A stretch of DNA of 64,000 bases from an uncultured Lachnoanaerobaculum sp. (GCF_938015485.1 NZ_CALLVU010000099.1:62001-126000), one strand, 5' to 3'; numbered from the stretch's first letter, positions 8,051-17,615 are shown. The notes: a model not told the origin generated them from the sequence alone. Program-made: numbers and translations.

Positions 8051-9099
8051 TGAGGAAATTAGCAATAATATTCGGAGGTCAGTCCTCTGAGCATGAGATA
8101 TCTGTAATATCCGCCACCAATGTGTCAAAGCAGGTGGATACGGATAAGTACGAGCTTATACTTATCGGTATCACAAAGGAAGGCAAATGGCTTAAGGTAG
8201 ACAGTATAGCTTCAATGGAGGACGGCAGCTGGCTGAATTCAAAAACAGGCGCATATATTTTGCCTGATGCGACAAAAAAGTGTATAATGATAGAGACAGT
8301 GGGAGAGTACAAAGAGATTCCTGTAGATGTGGTTTTCCCTGTTCTACACGGACTGTACGGCGAAGACGGAACCATTCAAGGACTGTTGGAGCTGGCAAAG
8401 ATTCCTTATGTCGGATGTGGAGTACTTGCAAGTGCCATAGGCATGGACAAGCTTTACACAAAACTTGTGGTTGACAAGCTAGGCATAAGACAGGCGGCAT
8501 ATGAGGCGGTGCTTGACTATGAAGTCAAGGAGGATTTGGCAGGTAAGATAAGAATAATAGAAGACAGATTTGATTATCCTGTATTTATAAAGCCTTCCAA
8601 TGCAGGTTCTTCAAAGGGAGTTTCAAAGGCTTCAAACACTGAAGAACTTAAAAGCGGCATACTTGAAGCTCTAAAACACGACAGAAAGGTTCTTGTTGAG
8701 GAGACGATAGTAGGACATGAGGTGGAATGTGGAGTACTTGGAAGACCGGGAGATGTAGCGGCAAGCGGTGTAGGAGAGATAAAGTCCGCCGCAACCTTTT
8801 ATGATTACGATGCCAAGTATAAGCTTGATTCACTTACATTGCTTGATTCAAAACTTCCTGACGGAGTGAGAGAAAAACTTCCTGAGTGTGCAAAAAAGAT
8901 TTTTACAGCTTTGGACGGTTTCGGACTTTCAAGAGTGGACTTCTTTGCAAAGGAAGACGGAGAGATTGTATTCAACGAGATAAATACCATGCCGGGATTT
9001 ACGGCAATAAGTATGTATCCGATGTTATTTGAGGCTGCAGGTATTGACAAAAAATCTCTTGTTGATAAACTAATAGAATTAGCTTTTGAGAGAGGGTGA
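8050..9099 (+). CDS. ddl: D-alanine--D-alanine ligase
   Basis: ATP-dependent ligation of two D-alanines for peptidoglycan. The 349-residue ATP-grasp protein opens MRKLAIIFGGQSSEHEISVIS, the standard Ddl motif, with VFPVLHGLYGEDGTIQG near residue 95, FIKPSNAGSSKGVSKA near 180 and the metal-binding end FNEINTMPGFT. ATGA overlap with the upstream regulator suggests translational coupling, and murI, which supplies D-glutamate for the same wall precursor, follows. Confidence 0.96.
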   Translation: MRKLAIIFGGQSSEHEISVISATNVSKQVDTDKYELILIGITKEGKWLKVDSIASMEDGSWLNSKTGAYILPDATKKCIMIETVGEYKEIPVDVVFPVLHGLYGEDGTIQGLLELAKIPYVGCGVLASAIGMDKLYTKLVVDKLGIRQAAYEAVLDYEVKEDLAGKIRIIEDRFDYPVFIKPSNAGSSKGVSKASNTEELKSGILEALKHDRKVLVEETIVGHEVECGVLGRPGDVAASGVGEIKSAATFYDYDAKYKLDSLTLLDSKLPDGVREKLPECAKKIFTALDGFGLSRVDFFAKEDGEIVFNEINTMPGFTAISMYPMLFEAAGIDKKSLVDKLIELAFERG

Positions 9100-9103
9100 T
9101 TTT

Positions 9104-9904
9104 TTGAATTTACCTATAGGAGTATTTGATTCCGGTGTAGGCGGACTGACGGTCGCCAAGGAAATTATAGCTCAGATGCCGAATGAAAGTATTGTATACT
9201 TCGGAGATACGGCCAGAGTTCCATACGGCTCCAAGTCCAAGGATACGATTATCAAGTATTCCGGCCAGATTGTTAAATTTTTACAGACAAAAAATGTAAA
9301 AGCTATTGTGATTGCGTGTAATACCGCCAGTGCTTTTGCACTTGACATATTGAAGACAGAGATTGATATACCTATTATGGGTGTTATCCATGCAGGCGCC
9401 ATAACCGCAGCCAAGACTACCAAGGTCGGTAGGATAGGTGTGGTAGGTACCAGCGGTACAATATCCAGCGGTATATATGAAAAGACTATTCATGAGATAA
9501 ATAGCGAGCTTGAAGTAATACAAAAAGCCTGTCCGCTGCTGGTTCCGTTGGTGGAGGAGGGACTTATCAATGACAGTGTTACAGATGAAATCATTTCCAG
9601 ATATGTCAGCGACTTAAAAAGCAGACATATTGACAGTTTAGTATTGGGATGTACTCATTATCCTTTACTATATAATACATTCAGAAGGATTATGGGTGAG
9701 GGAGTGTCCCTTGTGAATCCTGCATACGAAACAGCAAAGGAATTGAAATCTTTGTTGACGTGTGAAAACTTATGTGCCGATAAGGGTGAGGTTTTCCACG
9801 AGTTTTATGTCAGTGACATGGCAGAAAGATTTAGTGATTTTGCATCTTCTATTATACCCGGTGTTGTGAAAAATACGGGTGTAATCAATATAGAAGAATT
9901 TTAA
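9104..9904 (+). CDS. murI: Glutamate racemase
   Basis: Interconverts L- and D-glutamate for peptidoglycan. The 266-residue protein shows the two catalytic cysteines: IACNTASA near residue 70 and LGCTHYPLL near 180, plus the GVFDSGVGGLTV opening. TTG at 9104 is the likely start, 8 bases after GAGAGAGGGTGA; an in-frame TTG at 9086 lies inside ddl and has no ribosome site. It follows ddl closely and is the last gene of the ispE-ddl-murI run. Confidence 0.95.
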   Translation: MNLPIGVFDSGVGGLTVAKEIIAQMPNESIVYFGDTARVPYGSKSKDTIIKYSGQIVKFLQTKNVKAIVIACNTASAFALDILKTEIDIPIMGVIHAGAITAAKTTKVGRIGVVGTSGTISSGIYEKTIHEINSELEVIQKACPLLVPLVEEGLINDSVTDEIISRYVSDLKSRHIDSLVLGCTHYPLLYNTFRRIMGEGVSLVNPAYETAKELKSLLTCENLCADKGEVFHEFYVSDMAERFSDFASSIIPGVVKNTGVINIEEF

Positions 9905-10164
9905 AAAACATTAGGCTTTGCAGAATGCATACAAACAGATAGGCTAGATAAGGTATACAAGACGCAGACAGGCATTCTTTGTTGAGCATAGTTATCAGTT
10001 TTTTATTTAAGGTTATTTTATATAGAATAGTGGGGAGATACATTTTTCTAGTAAACTATCATTCTTTTATTTTAAACTTGATATTTGCATAAACAACCGG
10101 TGGTAGCTTAGGGTTGGGTAGAGACCGCATTGCGGCTTCTGCTATAGTTTTAAGGTAGAAGATT
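9905..10164. other. Intergenic gap with no confident feature
   Basis: About 260 AT-rich bases. An AGAATGC/GCATTCT inverted pair (about 9921-9976) and a short ACCGCATTGCGGC hairpin near 10123 are visible, but no T-run terminator, clear promoter or conserved RNA was recognised. Confidence 0.4.
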
Positions 10165-10611
10165 ATGAAAGAATTTGTAGATATTGAGATTAGCGGCGCT
10201 CATCTTAGATACGATGAGACAGATCCTATTGCCGTGAATATTTCAGGTAATCACTATGTTGATGGTGATACACATAAGATAACTTACGTGGAAGAAGCCC
10301 AAGGTTTTGATGAAATTATCCTTAATACAATAATAGTAAAGAAAAATAAGGTTGAAATTATCAAAGAGGGTGTGGTGAATTCCAAGATGGTATTTGCCAA
10401 TAACAGTAGGTTTAAAGCAATATATGACACTCCCTTTGGCAGATTGAATATGGAGACGGAGACGAAGCTCCTTTTGATCGATATGAATGAAGATGAGATA
10501 AATGTCTATATTGAGTATTTGCTTTATATAGAGGGAGATCGTGCATCTAATTCAAAAATGAGAATTCATATAGTTGAAGCGGTTGACAGAGTAGATAATA
10601 AGGGTGGGTGA
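10165..10611 (+). CDS. DUF1934 family beta-barrel protein (YwiB-like)
   Basis: A 148-residue cytoplasmic protein made mostly of alternating short strands, with the patterns HKITYVEE, EIILNTIIVKKNKVEIIKEG and TPFGRLNMETET typical of the DUF1934 calycin-like family. No catalytic residues or signal peptide can be named. The family is widespread in Firmicutes and its role is unknown. It is followed 27 bases later by a rhomboid protease gene, probably in the same transcript. Confidence 0.75.
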   Translation: MKEFVDIEISGAHLRYDETDPIAVNISGNHYVDGDTHKITYVEEAQGFDEIILNTIIVKKNKVEIIKEGVVNSKMVFANNSRFKAIYDTPFGRLNMETETKLLLIDMNEDEINVYIEYLLYIEGDRASNSKMRIHIVEAVDRVDNKGG

Positions 10612-10638
10612 CTGCCCTTATTCGGCATGCGGAGGAGT

Positions 10639-11220
10639 ATGGATAAAAAATTAAAAATTTCATTTAATTCACCAATCATTTTAGGATTTGTGATTCTAAG
10701 TTTTATAGTATATGTGGTAGACAATATGACAGGAGGGTTTTCCACAAGATTGTTGTTCAGTGTGTACAGGTCATCATTTATAGACCCGTTCACCTACTTC
10801 AGATTTTTCGGACATGTACTTGGTCATGCAAACTTGGATCATTTCCTCGGGAATATAATGTTGATACTTGTAATAGGACCTATGCTTGAGGAAAAGTACG
10901 GTTCTGCGAATATACTTTTTGTAATACTTGCCACGGCGCTTGTGACAGGTTTGGTTCACTTTTTTGTATTCCCGCATGTTTATTTGCTTGGTGCAAGCGG
11001 TGTGGTATTCGCATTTATTTTGCTCTCATCCTTTGCAGGATTTAGAGAAGGCAGGATTCCTTTCACATTTATTGTGGTCGCACTTTTATATATAGGACAG
11101 CAGGTATATCAAGGGGTCTTTGTACAGGACAATATCTCAAACCTGACTCATATACTTGGCGGCATAGTAGGTGCTGTACTTGGTTATATTATGAATAAGG
11201 GGAAGATGAACAGGTACTAA
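10639..11220 (+). CDS. Rhomboid-family intramembrane serine protease
   Basis: Cleaves membrane proteins within the bilayer. The 193-residue protein has about six membrane segments; GHANLDHFLGNIMLI matches the conserved HxxxN region of transmembrane helix 2, LLGASGVVFAFIL carries the catalytic GASG serine and LTHILGGIVGA the catalytic histidine, so it appears active. This contrasts with the rhomboid-like protein at 2695, which lacks these. The start at 10639 follows CGGAGGAGT; an in-frame ATG at 10627 overlaps that site. Confidence 0.93.
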   Translation: MDKKLKISFNSPIILGFVILSFIVYVVDNMTGGFSTRLLFSVYRSSFIDPFTYFRFFGHVLGHANLDHFLGNIMLILVIGPMLEEKYGSANILFVILATALVTGLVHFFVFPHVYLLGASGVVFAFILLSSFAGFREGRIPFTFIVVALLYIGQQVYQGVFVQDNISNLTHILGGIVGAVLGYIMNKGKMNRY

Positions 11221-11227
11221 GGATTTT

Positions 11228-11464
11228 ATGGAGAGAGAAATAATATGTAATATTTCTGTTTTGGAATATGTGTTATTTTGTATAGAAGGTGTTGCAAAAA
11301 AGCTTGGAAAAGATGGAAGAGAAGTATATCGGATACTGACAGAGGACAGCGATATACTAAACAGTTATATAGTACCTTCATATGATGTATTACATACACA
11401 GGGTAAGGACTATATTATTGAAGATATTTTGGATGTGATGAAGAAAAGAGGTTTGCCGGTATGA
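11228..11464 (+). CDS. Small DUF3791-like protein
   Basis: A 78-residue, mostly helical protein (EYVLFCIEGVAKKLGKDG..., then YIVPSYDVLHTQGKDYIIED). It resembles the DUF3791 family, commonly found beside DUF3990 genes in Firmicutes. It overlaps the next gene by four bases (ATGA), implying co-translation. No catalytic motif is visible. Within the module it could be a partner, chaperone or antidote of the ADP-ribosyltransferase-like protein that follows; this is inference from arrangement only. Confidence 0.65.
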   Translation: MEREIICNISVLEYVLFCIEGVAKKLGKDGREVYRILTEDSDILNSYIVPSYDVLHTQGKDYIIEDILDVMKKRGLPV

Positions 11465-11934
11465 GATTATATCATGGTTCATATCTGGAAATTAAATCAC
11501 CGGATTTATTACATTCGAGAAAAAATGTTGATTTCGGATTGGGATTTTACACAACACCATTGTATGAACAGGCCGTAAATTGGGCAAGAAAGTTTAAGAG
11601 AAATGGAGGCAGCGGGATAATATCATATTATAGATTTGATGAAAAAGTACTTCATAAATTAAAAGTATTAAATTTTGATACATATTCAGACGAATGGTTG
11701 GACTTTATTTTAAATTGTAGAGCGGGCAAGGATGCATCAGATTATGATGTGGTAATAGGTGGTGTTGCTAATGATAAAGTATTTAACACTATTGAATTAT
11801 TCATTGACGGGCTGATTGACAAGAAAGAGTCCATAGGTAGATTAAAATATGAAAAGCCTAATCTACAGATATGCTTCAGAACACAAAAAGCGTTGGATTA
11901 CAGTTTATTATATGAGGGAAGTGAGACTATATGA
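11461..11934 (+). CDS. DUF3990 protein, ADP-ribosyltransferase-like fold
   Basis: A 157-residue protein opening MRLYHGSYLEIKSPDLLHSR and continuing NVDFGLGFYTTPLYEQAVNWA. The YHGS element followed by GxGFYTT and a helix is how many ADP-ribosyltransferase-type NAD-binding domains begin, and DUF3990 is usually placed in that superfamily. The late catalytic glutamate cannot be assigned with certainty by eye. The gene is translationally coupled to small genes on both sides (4-base overlaps). It is a candidate toxin or RNA/protein-modifying enzyme; no signal peptide is present. Confidence 0.7.
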   Translation: MRLYHGSYLEIKSPDLLHSRKNVDFGLGFYTTPLYEQAVNWARKFKRNGGSGIISYYRFDEKVLHKLKVLNFDTYSDEWLDFILNCRAGKDASDYDVVIGGVANDKVFNTIELFIDGLIDKKESIGRLKYEKPNLQICFRTQKALDYSLLYEGSETI

Positions 11935-12161
11935 ATGCAAACCCTGTGTTATTACAAAAGAAATATGCACGTATTATAGAAAAATTTGCACGAAAAAAAA
12001 ATATTTCAATTGAGGAATCTTTAGATTTTTTTTATCACTCATTTACATATGAATTGATGAGCAAAGGGATTTCCGATATGCATTGTATGAGTGATGAATA
12101 TTTGATTGAGGATTTGGAGCGAGAATATAGTGGTGAGTATGGAAACAGGAAAGCTATATGA
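11931..12161 (+). CDS. Small helical protein of the DUF3990 module
   Basis: A 76-residue protein with the recurring pattern ARKKNISIEESLDFFYHS followed by GISDMHCMSDEYLIEDLE. Proteins of this pattern are frequent next to DUF3990 genes in gut and oral Clostridia. It overlaps the DUF3990 gene by four bases and would be co-translated. It could be the regulatory or antitoxin partner; there is no DNA-binding motif I can name. Its 3' end overlaps the start of a decayed gene at 12139. Confidence 0.65.
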   Translation: MNANPVLLQKKYARIIEKFARKKNISIEESLDFFYHSFTYELMSKGISDMHCMSDEYLIEDLEREYSGEYGNRKAI

Positions 12162-12363
12162 AATATACTCAACAGATGATGAGAGTTTTAGCGTAGGATA
12201 TCTGATATACCAAAATGACGATATCTGTATATTTAAAGCTTTTGATGATCAGGGAAGAGAAGTCGGGATTTAAGCTTTTAAAATATAAGATATACGCTTT
12301 ATTGAGTTTAACAGCGTGGAAAATGATGTACTTTTATATACATACAATCAGATGAATAATTGA
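12139..12363 (+). pseudogene. Decayed small gene with two in-frame stops
   Basis: ATG at 12139 opens METGKLYEIYSTDDESFSVG and reads 44 codons to TAA at 12271. The same frame then continues AFKI, a second TAA at 12286, and DIRFIEFNSVENDVLLYTYN to TGA at 12361. The downstream part still reads like protein in the same frame, and both stops are one base change from Gln (CAA) and Glu (GAA). I infer a 74-codon gene inactivated by two nonsense mutations. A 44-residue product could still be made. The original function is unknown; it belonged to the preceding small-gene module. Confidence 0.6.
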
Positions 12364-12436
12364 GACCGCTTGAAGCAATATTTATAAGATGATTTTCTAA
12401 AAATAATACAGGGACTGTGAAATAAGTCCATAAAAG

Positions 12437-12475
12437 AAATAGGACCATTCGTTCATGCGAAAGGTCCTATTTTTG
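12437..12475 (+). terminator. Terminator between the DUF3990 module and the cas operon
   Basis: AAATAGGACC pairs with GGTCCTATTT around a 16-base loop, followed by TTTTT. It separates the accessory module from cas3. Confidence 0.75.
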
Positions 12476-12574
12476 TGGTAAATTTTTTTATTGTAAAAAG
12501 TTTAAGCAGGCATTTTTAATGGACAGCTAATATAGTAAAATAAAATTATCAAAGAAAAGATAAGAGGAGGAGAT

Positions 12575-15352
12575 ATGCTTGAGGCTTTGTGGGCAAAGAA
12601 AGAAGAAAAAGACGGACTGATGTATTGGTTACCGCTCACGGTTCATTTAGAAGATACGGGAAGAATTATGGGACTTTTGTGGGAACATTGGCTTAGTGAG
12701 GGACAAAAGAGAACCGTTGCAGATGATACGGATATTGGAAAGCAGATTGCAATATTTATAGGTGCAATTCATGATATCGGCAAGGCAAGTCCGGCTTTTC
12801 AGCTAAAGAAAGGATTTGCGAATTCTAAGGACTTAGATAAGGAGTTGACAGAAAAACTGGTAAGGGTAGGGTTTATAGGTATAGACTCACCGGATTTGCT
12901 CTCATCACCTGAAAAAACACCGCATGGACTGGCAGGAGAGGTGATACTAAGTGTATTAAGCGACAGATTTAAAAAGGAAAATGACATAGGTTCTATTGTA
13001 GGCGGACATCATGGCAGACCTATAGATAATAAAAGTATGATTTCCGATACACTTAGTTCATTTAAGAAAAATCTCTTCCAAAGTGAAAATGAGGACAGTG
13101 ATATATATAAAAAATGGGTATCGGTGCATACGAAAATTCTAAACAATGCATTAAAAAGCAGCGGGTTTAAAAGATGTGAGGATATACCGATACTCTCTCA
13201 GCCTGCACAGGCAATGCTTCTTGGACTTTTGACAATGGCAGATTGGATTGCCAGTAATACATACTTCTTTCCTCTAATTGGAATTTTTGATGATGCCGAT
13301 ATGGATATGAATAAGAGATGTGAGCACGGTTTTACAAAATGGAGATATTCAAATCAAAGTGATATGTGGTTACCTGAAGTATATGCTGATTGTAAGAATT
13401 TGTTTAAAGAGAGATTCGGTTTTGAACCAAGGGATGTGCAATCAATATTTGCACAGACAATCAGTGATGCTAAAAATCCTGGACTTGTAATACTTGAAGC
13501 TCCGATGGGACTTGGGAAAACAGAGGCGGCACTTGTGGGGGCTGAAGAACTTGCTGTAAAGTCAGGAAGAAGCGGACTGTTTTTCGGATTACCGACACAG
13601 GCGACATCAAACGGTATATTTCCAAGAATAATCAGTTGGTTAAAAAAGCAGAGTGTGGAATTAGGTGAGAAAAGAGGATTAAGACTGGTACATGGCAAGG
13701 CTTTTTTAAATGAGGAATACAACAATCTTACTAGTGCTTCAAATATAGATGTTGACGGAGATAATGAAGGCAGAGAAGGCTTTGTAGTAAATCAGTGGTT
13801 TTGTGGTAAGAAGACGGCCATAATGGATGATTTTGTAGTAGGTACTGTAGATCAGCTTTTGATGATGGCACTGAGACAGAAGCATTTGGCACTAAGGCAT
13901 CTTGGACTCAGTAAAAAGGTTGTAGTAATTGATGAGGTACATGCTTATGATGCATATATGGATCAATACCTGAATATGGCACTTGAATGGCTTGGAACTT
14001 ACAATGTGCCGGTAATACTGTTGTCGGCAACATTACCGAAGAAAAGTAGAGTGGATTTTATAAAGCATTATTTGACAGGCAAGGGAGTTAAGCTAAGCAA
14101 AGAGGATATGAGCAGTCTGATGGTAGAAGATTACCCTTTAATCACGTACACTGATAATGATGAAGCATTAAATGTAAAGGACTTTGAACCGATAGAAGAT
14201 AAGAGAATCGAGATAAAATATACGGATACCGAGAATTTGCCTAAGCTGATGGATTCCTTGCTTGATGGGGGAGGTAATGCCGGTGTTATTGTAAATACAG
14301 TGAAGAAAGCACAGGATATTGCCAAAGAACTGTCAGAAAAGTTTGGAGATGAAAATGTTATGTTACTTCATTCTTCATTTATAGCTACGGATAGAGTGAA
14401 AAACGAAGAAAAGTTGATGAAATATCTTGGTAAAGATGGAGATAGACCGGATAAGCTGATTGTAGTAGGAACACAGGTTATAGAGCAGTCTTTAGACATT
14501 GATTTTGATGTAATGATAAGTGATATTGCACCGGTGGACTTATTGATACAAAGAATGGGAAGACTCCATAGACATATAAGAGATAATAGACCGAAGAAGC
14601 ATGAAAAACCTGTACTGTATGTTTTAGGTAATGACAAGAACTTAGAATTTGAAACCGGCTCCGAGGCTGTATACGGAGGGTATCTGTTAGCAAGAACCGG
14701 CTACTTTTTAGGTGACAGCATAAGACTTCCAAGTGATATATCAAGGCTGGTACAAGAAGTCTATGATGAGAATATAGAACCGGATCTACCTGATGAATTA
14801 AATGAGAAGTATAGTGAATATAAGGCAGAATATAAGGCTTTGGTTAACAGTAAGGAAAGCAGAGCCGGCACTTATAGATTAAGTAGTCCTGTATTAAAAA
14901 AGCGCATTTCTAAGGAACCGAATCTTATAGGGTGGCTTAATAATCAGTCAAAGAATTCCGGCGAGGAAGATGGTAACTCACAAGTTAGAGATACACAGGA
15001 TACTATAGAAGTAATTGCATTAAAGAAGATTAAAGGCGGTTATACTACTTTTGACAGTGATGAGGATATGTCAGGAAGTATTGAAGATGCAAAAGCAGCA
15101 AAAAGAATTGCAAGTTGTACAATTAAACTTCCAAACAGACTCTCAAAGTCCTATAATATAGATAAGACTATACGAGAGTTAGAAGATTTTTATATAAATA
15201 ATTTGCAAAAATGGGATAATTCAGCATGGTTAAAGGGAACTTTATGTGCAATGTTTAATGAGAATAATGAGTGCAGTATAAATGGAGTAAATATGGTATA
15301 TGACGAAAAATATGGTTTGATATCAAAGGGGGATAATGATGCCAAGGTATAA
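12575..15352 (+). CDS. cas3: CRISPR-associated nuclease/helicase Cas3 (type I-E)
   Basis: Nicks and degrades invader DNA recruited by the Cascade complex. The 925-residue protein has an N-terminal HD nuclease (IHDIGKASPAFQ near residue 68, GGHHGRP near 145) and a superfamily 2 helicase: Walker A APMGLGKTEAA near 308, DEVH box VVIDEVHAYD near 450, motif III LLSATLPKKS, and motif VI VDLLIQRMGRLHRH. It starts after GAGGAGGAGATATG and opens the cas operon; its 3' end overlaps cse1. No strong consensus promoter was recognised in the 100 bases upstream. Confidence 0.97.
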   Translation: MLEALWAKKEEKDGLMYWLPLTVHLEDTGRIMGLLWEHWLSEGQKRTVADDTDIGKQIAIFIGAIHDIGKASPAFQLKKGFANSKDLDKELTEKLVRVGFIGIDSPDLLSSPEKTPHGLAGEVILSVLSDRFKKENDIGSIVGGHHGRPIDNKSMISDTLSSFKKNLFQSENEDSDIYKKWVSVHTKILNNALKSSGFKRCEDIPILSQPAQAMLLGLLTMADWIASNTYFFPLIGIFDDADMDMNKRCEHGFTKWRYSNQSDMWLPEVYADCKNLFKERFGFEPRDVQSIFAQTISDAKNPGLVILEAPMGLGKTEAALVGAEELAVKSGRSGLFFGLPTQATSNGIFPRIISWLKKQSVELGEKRGLRLVHGKAFLNEEYNNLTSASNIDVDGDNEGREGFVVNQWFCGKKTAIMDDFVVGTVDQLLMMALRQKHLALRHLGLSKKVVVIDEVHAYDAYMDQYLNMALEWLGTYNVPVILLSATLPKKSRVDFIKHYLTGKGVKLSKEDMSSLMVEDYPLITYTDNDEALNVKDFEPIEDKRIEIKYTDTENLPKLMDSLLDGGGNAGVIVNTVKKAQDIAKELSEKFGDENVMLLHSSFIATDRVKNEEKLMKYLGKDGDRPDKLIVVGTQVIEQSLDIDFDVMISDIAPVDLLIQRMGRLHRHIRDNRPKKHEKPVLYVLGNDKNLEFETGSEAVYGGYLLARTGYFLGDSIRLPSDISRLVQEVYDENIEPDLPDELNEKYSEYKAEYKALVNSKESRAGTYRLSSPVLKKRISKEPNLIGWLNNQSKNSGEEDGNSQVRDTQDTIEVIALKKIKGGYTTFDSDEDMSGSIEDAKAAKRIASCTIKLPNRLSKSYNIDKTIRELEDFYINNLQKWDNSAWLKGTLCAMFNENNECSINGVNMVYDEKYGLISKGDNDAKV

Positions 15353-17027
15353 TTTATTGGATGAAAAGTGGATTCGGGTTGCTAGTAAGGATAATGTAGA
15401 AAAGGTTGCTATAAAAGAACTTTTTGCCGATGCAGCTAAGTACAAAGAATTAGCCGGAGATATGAAGACTCAGGATTTTGCAGTAATGAGAGTTATGCTT
15501 GCAATCCTTCATACAGTCTTTTCAAGGTTCGATTCAAATGGAGATCCATATGAGTTTTTTGAAGTGGATAAGGAGAGTTTTTTACAGATTGGAGAGCTTG
15601 AAGAAAATTATTTGGACGATTATGAAGATGCATTGTATCAGACTTGGATAGATATATGGAATGCTAAAGAGTTTCCAAAAGTGGTGTATGAGTATTTGGA
15701 AAAATGGAGAGAAAGGTTTTTCCTATATGATGACAAATACCCTTTCTTTCAGGTGACAAAAGATGTATTCAAGGAAAATACAGGTATCGACCCTGAGGGT
15801 AAGAAAGGTGGAGGAAATTTTTTTGGGAAAAATATAAATAGACTTATATCCGAAAGTGATAATAAAACAAAGTATGCAATATTTTCACCTAAAGATGAGT
15901 CTTATAAGGAATATATTGTTGATGATGAATTGGCAAGATGGCTTATAACATTACAGGGCTATATAGGTACATCTGATAAACAAAAGGTTGGATCTGCAAA
16001 GACATATTCTAAGGGGTGGCTGTATGATTTGGGAGGAGTATATCTTCAGGGCAATAATTTGTTTGAAACATTGATGCTAAATTTTGTAATTGCTCATAAT
16101 GAAAACAACAACTTATTGAAAATGCAGAAACCATGTTGGGAAGCAGAAACAATAGAGAAAAATATAGAGTTGTATTTTCATAACGGAATTGACAATATTG
16201 CTTCACTCTATACTGCTTGGTGTAGAGAGATATTTATAGATCCGAATAGAACAAAGGAAGATAAGTTTGCATGCTTTATAGCAAAGTTGCCTGAGATAGA
16301 ACATTCAGATGCCTTTTTGGAGCCAATGACGGTCTGGAGGTATAATGACACCGGTGAATATAAGGATAAATATAGGCCAAGAAAACATGATGCAAATAAG
16401 TCAATGTGGAGAAATTTCGGACTGTTGACAGGAGTGGGTGAGGGCACAAGAAAACCCGGAGTTATAGAATGGCTAAATAAACTGTGTGATATATCAGAGT
16501 CGGAAGAGTTGGGATTGTATAAAGAAAATATTAAATTATGTGCAGTAAGTATGATTGACGATGGGAATTCTTCATCATGGGTACCGATAGATGAGGTGAA
16601 AGATACTCTTAATCTTAAGGAAAGAGTATTGGTAGACACCGAAGATACCGGTTGGATAATCAGAATAAATAAAACTATTACAGATACAAAAGTAACCATT
16701 GATAGAGCATTAAAAATGTTTATAAAGGATTTGTTAGAGATAAGGAATATGGAGAAGTCGGATGTATCAAAATATTATGTTGAACAGTTTTATTTCAGAA
16801 TAGACCTGTCATTTAGAAATTGGATTGAAAGCATTGATATTGATAATGACAAGGATACAAAAGAAATTGAATGGCGGAATATTTTGAAAAAATCTATGAA
16901 AGAGTATGTGGATGAGTTGGTGCCAAATGCCGGATTAAGAGACTATAAAGGGATAGGAAAAGGTTCCGGTGTAAAGAATATTGCAACGATATATAATTCA
17001 TTTTTATATAGATTAAATCAAAATTAA
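15339..17027 (+). CDS. casA: Cascade large subunit Cse1/Cas8e
   Basis: Recognises the protospacer-adjacent motif and opens DNA for the type I-E Cascade. The 562-residue protein begins MPRYNLLDEKWIRV, the usual Cse1 opening, and includes GGNFFGKNINRLISES and the LTGVGEGTRKPGVIEWLNKL region of the family. ATG at 15339 has AAAGGGGG at a better distance than the adjacent ATG at 15336. It overlaps cas3 by 14 bases and precedes cse2. Confidence 0.93.
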   Translation: MPRYNLLDEKWIRVASKDNVEKVAIKELFADAAKYKELAGDMKTQDFAVMRVMLAILHTVFSRFDSNGDPYEFFEVDKESFLQIGELEENYLDDYEDALYQTWIDIWNAKEFPKVVYEYLEKWRERFFLYDDKYPFFQVTKDVFKENTGIDPEGKKGGGNFFGKNINRLISESDNKTKYAIFSPKDESYKEYIVDDELARWLITLQGYIGTSDKQKVGSAKTYSKGWLYDLGGVYLQGNNLFETLMLNFVIAHNENNNLLKMQKPCWEAETIEKNIELYFHNGIDNIASLYTAWCREIFIDPNRTKEDKFACFIAKLPEIEHSDAFLEPMTVWRYNDTGEYKDKYRPRKHDANKSMWRNFGLLTGVGEGTRKPGVIEWLNKLCDISESEELGLYKENIKLCAVSMIDDGNSSSWVPIDEVKDTLNLKERVLVDTEDTGWIIRINKTITDTKVTIDRALKMFIKDLLEIRNMEKSDVSKYYVEQFYFRIDLSFRNWIESIDIDNDKDTKEIEWRNILKKSMKEYVDELVPNAGLRDYKGIGKGSGVKNIATIYNSFLYRLNQN

Positions 17028-17036
17028 GGAGGTTAG

Positions 17037-17615
17037 ATGGAGAGTGTAAAAAGTGTTATCGGGAGAATTCTTAAAGAGCTGTATGCTATGCAGGAATATT
17101 CCACAGGAAAGGCAATACTTTCCAGGCTAAGGAATTCTATAGGAAGAAATTATGCCGATATGGCGGATATAATGCCTGTTGTTTTTGAGAAATTACCTGA
17201 AAGCTTTCTTGGAAACAGTAAGAGGATGACTGATGAGGAGATTTGCATATTGAGCTGTTTACAGTTGTATGCAATACATCAACAGGGGGAAGATCTTTGC
17301 GTCAATACTGCTGAAGACGGTTACAGTAATGTAGGAACAAGTCTAAAGTTACTTAGAGTGGGTGATGATACTACGGCACCGGACAGAAGATTTAATGCAA
17401 TGATTACATCAACAGATTTTGGTGAACTGACAGTACATTTAAGGCATTTGATCAGGTTATTAAAGTCAAAGCAAAAAGGTGTAAGAATTGACTATGGCAG
17501 GCTTGCAGAAGACTTGTACCTGATAAGAAAGAATAAAAACAAAGAAAATATTATTTTAAACTGGGCAAGGGAATATTATAAGCTCAACAGTAAAGGAGAA
17601 TCAAATGAACAGTAG
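17037..17615 (+). CDS. casB: Cascade small subunit Cse2/Cas11
   Basis: Forms the belly of Cascade and stabilises target DNA. The 192-residue helical protein contains KAILSRLRNSIGR near the start and a GTSLKLLRVGDD/RRFNAMITSTDFGELTVHLRHLIRLLKSK segment characteristic of Cse2. It follows cse1 by 9 bases with an AAGGAGG ribosome site and overlaps cas7 by 11 bases. Confidence 0.92.
   Translation: MESVKSVIGRILKELYAMQEYSTGKAILSRLRNSIGRNYADMADIMPVVFEKLPESFLGNSKRMTDEEICILSCLQLYAIHQQGEDLCVNTAEDGYSNVGTSLKLLRVGDDTTAPDRRFNAMITSTDFGELTVHLRHLIRLLKSKQKGVRIDYGRLAEDLYLIRKNKNKENIILNWAREYYKLNSKGESNEQ

Noticed and set aside
9905..10164. Possible non-coding RNA in the murI-DUF1934 gap
   Set aside because: Only weak inverted pairs are visible; no promoter-terminator pair or known RNA motif supports it.
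12139..12363. Programmed stop-codon readthrough instead of a pseudogene
   Set aside because: Two separate TAA stops with no recoding signal make decay the simpler explanation.
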